Of a stretch of DNA of 64,000 nucleotides, positions 27,590 through 35,571 are shown one piece after another (within the stretch, counting starts at the first letter, position 1; each line of letters opens with the position of its first letter). The translations under genes and the position numbers were made by a program. Source of the stretch: Parabacteroides bouchesdurhonensis (GTDB lineage Bacteria; Bacteroidota; Bacteroidia; Bacteroidales; Tannerellaceae); the NCBI RefSeq assembly GCF_900186615.1, contig NZ_LT896588.1, positions 405,361-469,360 on the forward strand. The letters run 5' to 3'. The notes beneath the pieces are model-generated. The model was not told where the DNA came from, made no database searches, and saw only the letters and a list, made by a program, of their open reading frames with translations.

Positions 27590-29023
27590 CTACTTGTCTG
27601 CCGCTTGAAGTCCCATTTTTTCCGCCTTTTGCAGCATAAACGCGTGAGCGGCCTCGTATTCATTGGGGATAACACCATCCAGAATGGCATTCTTTATCGC
27701 TTCCTTGAGTGCGCCTACCGGCTGTGAAGGCGGTAACCCAAAAGTTTTCATAATCTCCTCGCCGGATACAGGGGGCTGGAAGTTACGTACACGGTCCTTC
27801 TCCTCAATAGCCACCAGTTTCTCCCGAACCAAGCGGAAGTTATCCAGAAAACGTTTCACTTTCTCCGGATTCTTACTGGTGATGTCGGCTTCGCAGAGCT
27901 TCATCAGGTCTTCAATGTCATCTCCGGCATCAAAAAGAAGACGGCGGACAGCAGAGTCGGTCACTTCATCGTCAGCCAATGCTATCGGGCGCATATGCAG
28001 GCTTACCATCTTTTGTACGTACTTCATCTTCTCGTTCATCGGGAGCTTCATTTTCCGGAAAATACCCGGAATCATCTTTTCCCCAACAAAGTTGTGATTA
28101 TGGAAAGTCCATCCCAACCGGGCATCGAAACGTTTCGTGGCAGGCTTGCCTATGTCATGGAAGATCGCACTCCAACGTAGCCAGAGATTACCGGTAGTTT
28201 TACTCAGTCTGTCCAGCACCATCAATGTATGAGCAAAATTATCCTTATGGCCTATCCCCTCCTTCGTTTCCGCACCTTTCAAAGCACAAAGTTCAGGAAA
28301 GATAAGAGGCAACAAACCACATTTGTCCAGCAGTTCAAACCCGACGGAAGGCTTTGGTGAAAGCACTATCTTGTTCAGTTCGTCAACAATACGCTCTTTG
28401 GATATGATGTTGATGCGTTCCCTGTTACGGATGATGGCGTCAAACGTATCGGGAGCAATAAAAAACCCCAGTTGGGACGCAAAGCGCACGGCACGCATCA
28501 TGCGCAAAGGATCGTCACTGAAGGTAATGTCCGGATCAAGAGGCGTACGGATGGTCAGTTCTTCCATATCTGCCAATCCGCCAAAAGGATCGACCAATTC
28601 ACCGTAGCGGTCTTTGTTCAGGCAAAGCGCCAAAGCATTGATCGTAAAATCCCGGCGGTTCTGGTCATCTTCCAACGTTCCGTCTTCCACCACAGGTTTG
28701 CGACTGTCATGGCTATAAGATTCCTTACGCGCCCCGACAAATTCCAATTCCAGCTCACCGCACTTTACCTGTGCCGTCCCGAAATTCTTAAACACAGAAA
28801 GGTTCGTTCCTTTTCCAAGCTTCCCCGCCACCGCCTTCGCCAGTTCTATCCCGCTGCCTACGGCAACTACATCAATATCCTTGGATACGCGGTTCAGGAA
28901 AATGTCCCTCACATAACCGCCTATTACGTATGCTTCCACACCCAGTTCGTCCGCCGCCGCCGATATAATATGGAACGGACGGGCCGAAATGTGTTTCAAT
29001 ATATTTTCTTGCTCTATATACAT
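27590..29023 (-). CDS. CCA-adding-type tRNA nucleotidyltransferase with HD domain
   Basis: The 477-residue protein belongs to the class II poly(A) polymerase/CCA-adding superfamily. The nucleotidyltransferase head shows [20 protein letters not shown] with the catalytic DID, the flexible segment [11 protein letters not shown], and [17 protein letters not shown]. Residues about 250-380 form an HD domain ([27 protein letters not shown]), as in many such enzymes. It repairs or completes the 3' CCA of tRNA. It starts at ATG 29021-29023, with a -7 element 20 bases upstream, and converges with proA. Parts of the HD domain could instead reflect a phosphodiesterase role. Confidence 0.92.
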   Translation of the reverse strand: MYIEQENILKHISARPFHIISAAADELGVEAYVIGGYVRDIFLNRVSKDIDVVAVGSGIELAKAVAGKLGKGTNLSVFKNFGTAQVKCGELELEFVGARKESYSHDSRKPVVEDGTLEDDQNRRDFTINALALCLNKDRYGELVDPFGGLADMEELTIRTPLDPDITFSDDPLRMMRAVRFASQLGFFIAPDTFDAIIRNRERINIISKERIVDELNKIVLSPKPSVGFELLDKCGLLPLIFPELCALKGAETKEGIGHKDNFAHTLMVLDRLSKTTGNLWLRWSAIFHDIGKPATKRFDARLGWTFHNHNFVGEKMIPGIFRKMKLPMNEKMKYVQKMVSLHMRPIALADDEVTDSAVRRLLFDAGDDIEDLMKLCEADITSKNPEKVKRFLDNFRLVREKLVAIEEKDRVRNFQPPVSGEEIMKTFGLPPSQPVGALKEAIKNAILDGVIPNEYEAAHAFMLQKAEKMGLQAADK

Positions 29024-29042
29024 ATACCTCTGTAAAATGGCA

Positions 29043-29050
29043 CAAAGATA
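29043..29050 (-). promoter_or_regulatory. -7 element of the tRNA nucleotidyltransferase gene
   Basis: On the minus strand the sequence reads TATCTTTG, a full TAnnTTTG match, 19 bases before the start codon. The leader would be very short. Confidence 0.55.
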
Positions 29051-29116
29051 ATTAATATTTAAGGAGAAACTCTCACTTTTTCATCTATGGATAGGTAAAA
29101 TCCGGAAATTATCCTA

Positions 29117-29124
29117 TAGATTTG
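29117..29124 (+). promoter_or_regulatory. -7 element of the secreted glycosidase-like gene
   Basis: TAGATTTG fits TAnnTTTG and lies 24 bases before the ATG at 29149. No clear -33 TTTG is present. Confidence 0.5.
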
Positions 29125-29148
29125 TCTGTCATTTAACATAACTTCCAA

Positions 29149-31758
29149 ATGCGTATGAAAACACGTACTTTTTTTATCTCCCTGATCTTCGTATTTCTAT
29201 TTTGCACGATAGGGGTAGCCCGGGAACTCAAAGTAACCTCCCGGATGAGTTATTATACCCACGAAAAAACGGCGGAGATAATCGTTTACCTGCCAGAAGG
29301 AGAAGGAAACGTTTCCGTTGAAGGGGATAACACAATATTCGATCTGCATTCAGGGGTGAATTTAATTCCTGTAAAAGCCGAAACCCTCCACACAGGAGAT
29401 AACAAACGTACGGTAACAATCACCCGTAAAAACGGAATAAAAGAAGATTTTCCGGTCAATATCATTCTCCTTACTCCTAAAACCAATGAAGTAAAAATAG
29501 ACCGCCTTACCGGAAACCTGCTTATAGACGGATGGCAATGGTTGCCTGTCGGCTTCTATTCCAGCTTAAAAGACCACAACTATGAGTTCCTGCGGAGTGA
29601 AGTAACCCAAGGCATTAATTTGTATTCTCCATACCATACAATCTCGGCGGAGAATCAGGATGCGCGAATGGCTTATCTGGACCTATGCGCCCGATTGGGT
29701 ATCAAAGTCAATTATAATGTATGCAGCCTGGCAGGAAGCCAGGGTGTCGGACTGAATGTAAAAGCTACTCCGGAAGAAAAATACAAAGCTTTGAAAGAAG
29801 AAATATTACGTGTGAAAGATCACCCGGCGTTACTCTCCTACTATATCGCGGACGAACCGGACGGACAAGGCGTAAGTCCGGAGTTATTAAAGCAATCGTA
29901 CGACCTGATCCACGAATTAGACCCTTACCACCCTGTATCTGTCGTAATCATCAGCTCCCTTCCGGCACGTCGTTACGCCGGCACTTATGACATTATCATG
30001 GCAGACCCTTATCCTGTTCCCAACGCTCCGGCAACGGAAGCACCCCGTATGATTCGCGAAATCTACGAGCAGATGTGTTATGAAAAAGCCGTCTGGCTGG
30101 TTCCCCAAGTATTCGGAGGTGGAGAAATATGGACTCGCGAACCTTCTGCCCGGGAAGTCCGCCTGATGATTTACGGAAGTATCCTGGCCGGAGCCAGAGG
30201 CATTCAAGGATTCCACCGCATGCCCGATTCCGGTTCTCCGCTCCTATGGAACGGATTCAAGGAAGTGGCTGTGGAATTACAACAAATCGCCCCCTACTTA
30301 TATGATCCCAACCCGCAACCGGTAAATTCGGACAAGGATCAAATAACGGCATGCGCTTACCGCCGGGAGGATAATCTGCTAATCATCGCCCAGAACACAG
30401 TCAATAATCCTCTGCCTGTCACACTCTCCATTCCGGAAACTATCAACGGCACAGCAAAGCTTATCTTTGAAAACCGGGAAGTGCAAATCAATGACGGGCA
30501 AATTACCGATATTCTTCCTCCCTTCGGGACAGGTGTCTATAAGATAGCCCTGAAAGAACAACCTTCCGCTATCGTCTCCGGAAACTTGCTTGTCAATCCC
30601 AGCTTTGAAGAGTCGGTAGAAGCCGGAGAAATGACAGGAGGAAGCGGAGGCGCAGGAGGCAAAGGCGCAACTCTATTCCCCGATCCCCGCATCGCTTATG
30701 ACGGAGAAATATCACTCCGGCTGAACAATCCTTTCCGGAATGCCGGAGCTTCCCGTAGTCTGTTCCCGATAGACAACGAATCGGACCGGACTTATATTTT
30801 ATCAGTGTGGGCCCGGACAGATGCGCGTTCATTGGCGGAAAACAAGAAGAAAGGAGAAAAAATGACATTCAAACTATCGCTCAATTCATTGGGTGAAGAA
30901 GAATTTGAATTGACTGATACATGGAAAAAGTATGAACTTATTTGTCCGCCTAAAGCCTACAAACGTACTCATCATGGCGGCGCGTCAGGTGCTATCACTC
31001 TAATAGGAGAAGGAACGGCCTGGTTTGACCTGGCACAAATCACGCCGGAAATATCTATTTCAACAAAACGGACGGAAGATCAGAAAGGATTCATTGTGTC
31101 CATGGAGTCATATTTGAAAGATGGAGAAATCCGTTATACAACAGATGGAAGCGAACCGGCAGCCTCGTCTTTATTGTACGAAAAACCGTTCGAAGTACGT
31201 TCCGTTCAGACAATCACGGCACGTGTTTACGCGGGAGGCAAAGCTTATGCCACCACCTCGCAGACAGTTGCGGCCCATAAGGCGCTCGATGCCAAAGTAA
31301 CTTATCTCCAGCCTTACCATCCGAAATATTCGGCAGGAGGAGACAATGCCATGACCGATGGGAAATTCGCTCCCTTAAACGCGCAAGCTCCTTTATGGCA
31401 CGGTTATCTGGGAAATGACATCGATCTGGTTGTCGATCTTGGCAGCATACAACCGGTTCACCGTATATCTTTGGGATTTTTACAATCGCTGACAGCATGG
31501 GTAATGCCTCCGAAGGAATTGGAAGTTCTCCTTTCCAACGACGGAGAAAAATATCGTACCGCCGGTAAAATCAAATACGGGGAAGCACACCAGGGCACGG
31601 GCGAATACGATTATATACGTGTTCCTTTTGTTATCGGCAAACTCCGTTCCAACGCCCGGTATGTACGTATTAAAGCCAAACACCCGAAAACACTGCCTTC
31701 ATGGTACCGTGTTCAGGGAGAATCATGGATGTTTATAGACGAAGTCGTAATTGAATAA
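29149..31758 (+). CDS. Secreted multidomain glycosidase-like protein with C-terminal carbohydrate-binding (F5/8 type C) domain
   Basis: The 869-residue protein has a signal peptide (residues 1 to about 24; the start may be the ATG at 29149 or 29155). Residues about 115-400 resemble a clan GH-A TIM barrel: GWQWLPVGFYSSLKDHNYEF, HPALLSYYIADEPDG with Glu236 in the usual acid/base position, and GARGIQGFHRMPDSGSPLLW. Residues about 480-645 look like a jelly-roll carbohydrate-binding domain (NLLVNPSFEES). About 660-715 resemble the chitobiase C-terminal type (GEIRYTTDGSEPAASS), and about 720-869 an F5/8 type C domain (DIDLVVDLGSIQPVHRISLG). No exact glycoside hydrolase family can be named. The lipoprotein gene follows 26 bases later. 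Confidence 0.75.
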   Translation: MRMKTRTFFISLIFVFLFCTIGVARELKVTSRMSYYTHEKTAEIIVYLPEGEGNVSVEGDNTIFDLHSGVNLIPVKAETLHTGDNKRTVTITRKNGIKEDFPVNIILLTPKTNEVKIDRLTGNLLIDGWQWLPVGFYSSLKDHNYEFLRSEVTQGINLYSPYHTISAENQDARMAYLDLCARLGIKVNYNVCSLAGSQGVGLNVKATPEEKYKALKEEILRVKDHPALLSYYIADEPDGQGVSPELLKQSYDLIHELDPYHPVSVVIISSLPARRYAGTYDIIMADPYPVPNAPATEAPRMIREIYEQMCYEKAVWLVPQVFGGGEIWTREPSAREVRLMIYGSILAGARGIQGFHRMPDSGSPLLWNGFKEVAVELQQIAPYLYDPNPQPVNSDKDQITACAYRREDNLLIIAQNTVNNPLPVTLSIPETINGTAKLIFENREVQINDGQITDILPPFGTGVYKIALKEQPSAIVSGNLLVNPSFEESVEAGEMTGGSGGAGGKGATLFPDPRIAYDGEISLRLNNPFRNAGASRSLFPIDNESDRTYILSVWARTDARSLAENKKKGEKMTFKLSLNSLGEEEFELTDTWKKYELICPPKAYKRTHHGGASGAITLIGEGTAWFDLAQITPEISISTKRTEDQKGFIVSMESYLKDGEIRYTTDGSEPAASSLLYEKPFEVRSVQTITARVYAGGKAYATTSQTVAAHKALDAKVTYLQPYHPKYSAGGDNAMTDGKFAPLNAQAPLWHGYLGNDIDLVVDLGSIQPVHRISLGFLQSLTAWVMPPKELEVLLSNDGEKYRTAGKIKYGEAHQGTGEYDYIRVPFVIGKLRSNARYVRIKAKHPKTLPSWYRVQGESWMFIDEVVIE

Positions 31759-31784
31759 ATAGGAATCAAACAAACAGACATAAG

Positions 31785-32627
31785 ATGAAAAAGTCAACTC
31801 TATGTATAGCACTCGCCGCTCTTGTTTTAGCAGGGTGCAACAGCAAGGAAAAAGAAGCGCAGGCACGTCTGGACAAAGCGCGCGCAATGTACGAACAGGG
31901 TGAGTTTTATTCGGCAAAGAACGAAATAGACAGTATCCGCGCCCATTATCCGAAAGAATTTAAAGTATTGAAGGCCGGTCTTGCCTTAATGCGTGAAGTT
32001 GAATACAAAGAGTCTGAACGTACACTGGCATTCTGCGATAGCCTGATGCCTGTCAAACAACACGAAGCAGACAGCCTGAGCCGTGGATTCACTTTCGAGA
32101 AAGATTCGCTTTATGAAGAAACAGGCAACTATATCTGGAAACAACAGACAATAGAACGCAACGTGCAGCGGTGCTATGTACGGTGTGGTGTAAATGAGAA
32201 AGGCGAGATGTATCTGGCAAGTGTTTACTATGGCAGCCGCCCCATCGACCACACAGGCATCAAGCTAAGTACAAAAGATGGTTTATTTGCCGAAACAGCC
32301 TCTATTCCTTATGACGGCGGTGTAAATTACCGCTTCAAGGATTTATGCAACATCACGGAAGTGGTCACCTACAAAGGAGACAACGGCTTGGATGCTGTCA
32401 AATTCATTTTCACAAATGAGAAAGAACGTATTAAAGTAGAATATACGGGAGGCAAACCGTACGTTATCTACATGGCGGACGCCGATAAGAAAGCCGTAGT
32501 AGCCACTTATAACCTGGCAACCGTACTGAGTGACATTGAAAACATGCGCAAGGAAAGTGAAAAGGCGCAGAAAAGAATGGCTTATCTGAAAAACAAACTG
32601 GAAGGTTCTACCAACCCGGTACAATAA
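31785..32627 (+). CDS. Lipoprotein of unknown function
   Basis: The 280-residue protein has a clear lipoprotein signal (VLAGC, Cys at residue 18). It starts with a helical stretch, EAQARLDKARAMYEQGEFYS, like the first TPR of periplasmic TPR proteins, then has a mixed middle (ETGNYIWKQQTIERNVQRCY) and a C-terminal coiled coil (ENMRKESEKAQKRMAYLKNK). No enzyme motif is seen. It may be co-transcribed with the glycosidase-like gene (26-base gap). Similar proteins are widespread in Bacteroides, but I know no function for them. Confidence 0.8.
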   Translation: MKKSTLCIALAALVLAGCNSKEKEAQARLDKARAMYEQGEFYSAKNEIDSIRAHYPKEFKVLKAGLALMREVEYKESERTLAFCDSLMPVKQHEADSLSRGFTFEKDSLYEETGNYIWKQQTIERNVQRCYVRCGVNEKGEMYLASVYYGSRPIDHTGIKLSTKDGLFAETASIPYDGGVNYRFKDLCNITEVVTYKGDNGLDAVKFIFTNEKERIKVEYTGGKPYVIYMADADKKAVVATYNLATVLSDIENMRKESEKAQKRMAYLKNKLEGSTNPVQ

Positions 32628-32653
32628 CGTTACAGACATTCGGGAAAAGAAAA

Positions 32654-32701
32654 AGAGCCGTATGGCAAGACCTCTTTTACGGAAGGTCGCCATACGGCTC
32701 T
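32654..32701 (-). terminator. Terminator of the 32.7-kb DUF6383 gene
   Basis: A perfect 13-bp stem (32654-32666 with 32689-32701; AGAGCCGTATGGC) is extended by five more pairs after a two-base bulge. On the minus strand it is followed by TTTTTCTTTTC, so it ends the minus-strand gene. It may also stop plus-strand transcription from the lipoprotein gene, although no T run follows in that direction. Confidence 0.85.
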
Positions 32702-32751
32702 GATACATCTATTATTAATATTACTTATTGATCAATCATACAATCCGGTCA

Positions 32752-35364
32752 TTACTTCACAACTACCTTTTGGGCATCGCCACCGTCAACAGCCACTACG
32801 ATAATACCCTTTTCGGAAGGAATAGAGAAGTTATCGGAGGTTGCGATTACGGTCGCAATATTCTGTCCTAAAATATTTGTTACGGTAATCTTCTTGCCTG
32901 CGGCATTGTAAACAGTTACCTGATCGTTACCACCGGTTATAACCACTTCGGATACATTAATATCTTCATTGCTTGTAGGAGCATCCGTCGTTTCTACTGT
33001 AAACGGAACACCTACGTTAGACATAACAACTACGTTATTTACCATACCGATATACGGAGTGCGGAAACCGCCGCCTGAAATATCCCGGTTCAGTTCCCTC
33101 TGGTTTTCCAGCTGATAACCGCCATCTTCCATCGTCTTGAACGCAAACAGGGCAGGACTGTTCTTCATTGTCTTAATCGTATCATTCACAATGAAACCGG
33201 CACGATAGTAAGTAACATTGTTGTCTGTCACCGTTTCGTTAGAGTCACGCAAAGAAACCAGATAATAACGGCCATCCGTTTCAGCCTTCGTTTCCGGCAG
33301 ATGCAATGCTGTAGAAATGTAATACAAAGTCTTGCCCGGTATTACGGTATCCACCTTTTCAACCCACAAACTAAAGTTGTCGGCTTCATAACCGGATTTC
33401 AATATTTCCTGGCCCTCATTCTTCATCTCCGCAAAGAAATTAAGCGGGTTCATGGTCAGATACTTTCCATTTGATATTAACAACCTGTGGGAATTATCAA
33501 ACGAAGCATATTCAGGAGCGTCAACCGTTGTAAAGTCAAAGTAAGCAACCTTGTCGGACAAAATCAGATTCGCGTTATTAATGTCCAGAGATACAAATTC
33601 CGGACCGGCAGTCTGCATCTTATATTTACTGCCTTCCAACGCAGTTACAAACGTAAATGTAAGAGCCTTGCCTGCTGTAGAAGTCAATACCAAACCGGTG
33701 TTGTTCGGTTCTACATTGTTGGCTACAGAGTCGTTCGTAAACTGTTGAAGCAATTTATAAGTAGCTGTATACAGTTTGTCACCCAAGCTGGTTGCTCCCG
33801 TATTAACGGTTGCGTTAGGGATAGAATCTTCTACAATAGCCACCTTGAAAGCAATAGGAGTTTCCGGGCTGCCTGCCTTTGCACGCAACATGGTATCGGT
33901 AGTAAATACCGGCAGATTACCAACACCTATATCGGCAACTGCACTCAACTGATAACCGTTGTCAGCTATTTCGGAATCAGAGAAATGAAGTACGCCCAAG
34001 AACTTATTGTCGAAGTTTACATCCTTCTGATAAACGAATGTGATCGAGTCCGTCCTGCCGGATATAGTATATGTATTGGCCATACCCTGAACAGGGAATA
34101 CTTCCTTGTTCATACCGAAGTCCGAACCGTCGTAACGGCTGCCTATACTATATTTACCATCATTTTCCAATACATACCACTGTCCTTTAGCCTGGAATAC
34201 CGACAAAGAATCCGCACCCATCAAAGGCTCTGTGTTTTTACTGGACACAAAGTATTTGCCACCGCCATTCTTGCCGGCGTTCTGCAAATAGTAAACACCC
34301 GTTCCCGTAGCGATAGCGGAAGGAGTTCCTTTCTTAACCGTGATAAGAGGAGCAGCTCCCTGCAACGGGGCATTTCCTTTACTTGCGTCATATTTGGATA
34401 CAGTAAGCACCTTCGCGGAAGCTACACTGGCATAAACCACACGAACCGTATCCGTAGTGGCAGTACCTACGCTTAAATCGCCATTCACATCAGGAGCGCC
34501 GGCAACATACATAGCCAGCGAATCATTCTTTAAGTCGATAGTGAATTTAAATTGCTGGCATAAAGCATTCGGCCTTACCACCGTACGGGTTGAGTCGATA
34601 GTGAAAGTAGCGCCAAACACATTTTGCTGGCCGGCTATCGCAGTTTTCAACGTATCTACACCCAGATATTTAGCAACGCCATCCGGATAAGTCTCGTCTC
34701 CTTTCACCTGCAAAGTCATAACGTCTTCACCTGTTACCTGCTTAGCCAGCAAGTCTTTTCCGGAGAAAATATCCCCCTGGTAGGTCTCGCCGAAAGTTAA
34801 CTGGAAAACAGAGAAACCGTTGCCCATTTCCGTAGCGGTAAGTACCATTGCGGAGTCCGGCGCGTACACTTTAAAATCGGTCGTCCCGGTAGTTCCCAAT
34901 GACAAATCATCTCCGGAAACATCCAAAGCCAGAGATTGCCCGTTGCCATAATAGGCTTTTATAACTCCGTTATCAAAAGTCCATTGGTTTATACCTGTCG
35001 CAATAACAGGTTCAGCGCCGGCTTGCGCGGCAAAAGAGAGAACCGTTTGTGTTGTCTTATTCTTAAACTGGTAAACGATACCGGCAGGAGTAGTACCGGC
35101 ATTTGTAATTTGCCACAAAGCAGAATCAATGGCCGCTTTTGCAGGAGTAGCATCAAAAGTCTTTACAATAACAGAATCCGATTTATCTCCGGACAGAGAC
35201 AAATATTTCGTACCGTCGGTTTGTAAAAGATAATAATTACCGGCAGTCCATCCATCGGCATCTACAGGTTGGGCCGACGTAACCACATCGGCATGAGCTG
35301 TAAACGCACCTGCAACCATAAACACGGCAGCCGCTAAAAGAGTACATTTCTTGTTCATATTCAT
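32752..35364 (-). CDS. Large secreted DUF6383-type protein, paralogue A
   Basis: The 870-residue protein has a signal peptide (MNMNKKCTLLAAAVFMVAGA, cleavage near AHA-D). The body is made of beta-rich repeats with the theme YYLLQTDGTKYLSLSG, GVYYLQNAGKNGGGKYFVSS and HRLLISNGKYLTM, reminiscent of ricin/fascin-like trefoils. The last 80 residues (TSNEDINVSEVVITGG, VTVYNAAGKKITVTNILGQN) form the DUF6383 module, with a beta-sandwich pattern that resembles a T9SS type A sorting domain. It is a close relative of the following paralogue, with which it shares layout but low identity outside the C-terminus. It is probably surface-exposed or vesicle-borne; the function is unknown. Confidence 0.8.
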   Translation of the reverse strand: MNMNKKCTLLAAAVFMVAGAFTAHADVVTSAQPVDADGWTAGNYYLLQTDGTKYLSLSGDKSDSVIVKTFDATPAKAAIDSALWQITNAGTTPAGIVYQFKNKTTQTVLSFAAQAGAEPVIATGINQWTFDNGVIKAYYGNGQSLALDVSGDDLSLGTTGTTDFKVYAPDSAMVLTATEMGNGFSVFQLTFGETYQGDIFSGKDLLAKQVTGEDVMTLQVKGDETYPDGVAKYLGVDTLKTAIAGQQNVFGATFTIDSTRTVVRPNALCQQFKFTIDLKNDSLAMYVAGAPDVNGDLSVGTATTDTVRVVYASVASAKVLTVSKYDASKGNAPLQGAAPLITVKKGTPSAIATGTGVYYLQNAGKNGGGKYFVSSKNTEPLMGADSLSVFQAKGQWYVLENDGKYSIGSRYDGSDFGMNKEVFPVQGMANTYTISGRTDSITFVYQKDVNFDNKFLGVLHFSDSEIADNGYQLSAVADIGVGNLPVFTTDTMLRAKAGSPETPIAFKVAIVEDSIPNATVNTGATSLGDKLYTATYKLLQQFTNDSVANNVEPNNTGLVLTSTAGKALTFTFVTALEGSKYKMQTAGPEFVSLDINNANLILSDKVAYFDFTTVDAPEYASFDNSHRLLISNGKYLTMNPLNFFAEMKNEGQEILKSGYEADNFSLWVEKVDTVIPGKTLYYISTALHLPETKAETDGRYYLVSLRDSNETVTDNNVTYYRAGFIVNDTIKTMKNSPALFAFKTMEDGGYQLENQRELNRDISGGGFRTPYIGMVNNVVVMSNVGVPFTVETTDAPTSNEDINVSEVVITGGNDQVTVYNAAGKKITVTNILGQNIATVIATSDNFSIPSEKGIIVVAVDGGDAQKVVVK

Positions 35365-35493
35365 CTATATTTTATTATACAATCAAACCATTAACAAGGG
35401 CTCTTACGGAAATGTTTTCCCGGCTTCCGGCATTAACTATGATTTAGCTACTTATAACAAATGCCCGATATAATGAGGATTTGGGCAGGCATA

Positions 35494-35528
35494 ACAAAAA
35501 AACCCCGCCGGATTACTCCGGCGAGGTT
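35494..35528 (-). terminator. Terminator of the 35.6-kb DUF6383 gene
   Basis: AACCTCGCCGGA pairs with TCCGGCGGGGTT on the minus strand (arms 35517-35528 and 35501-35512), with one mismatch and a 4-base loop, followed by a run of seven T. It lies 43 bases after the stop. Confidence 0.85.
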
Positions 35529-35571
35529 CATTCTATAGGAGGGTAGGAAATCCTACTCTATTTTTACATTT

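Noticed and set aside
33487-34476. A 329-codon plus-strand frame opposite DUF6383 paralogue A
   Set aside because: It has no signal or domain, is opposite a gene with signal peptide, C-terminal module and terminator, and has a composition typical of a shadow frame.
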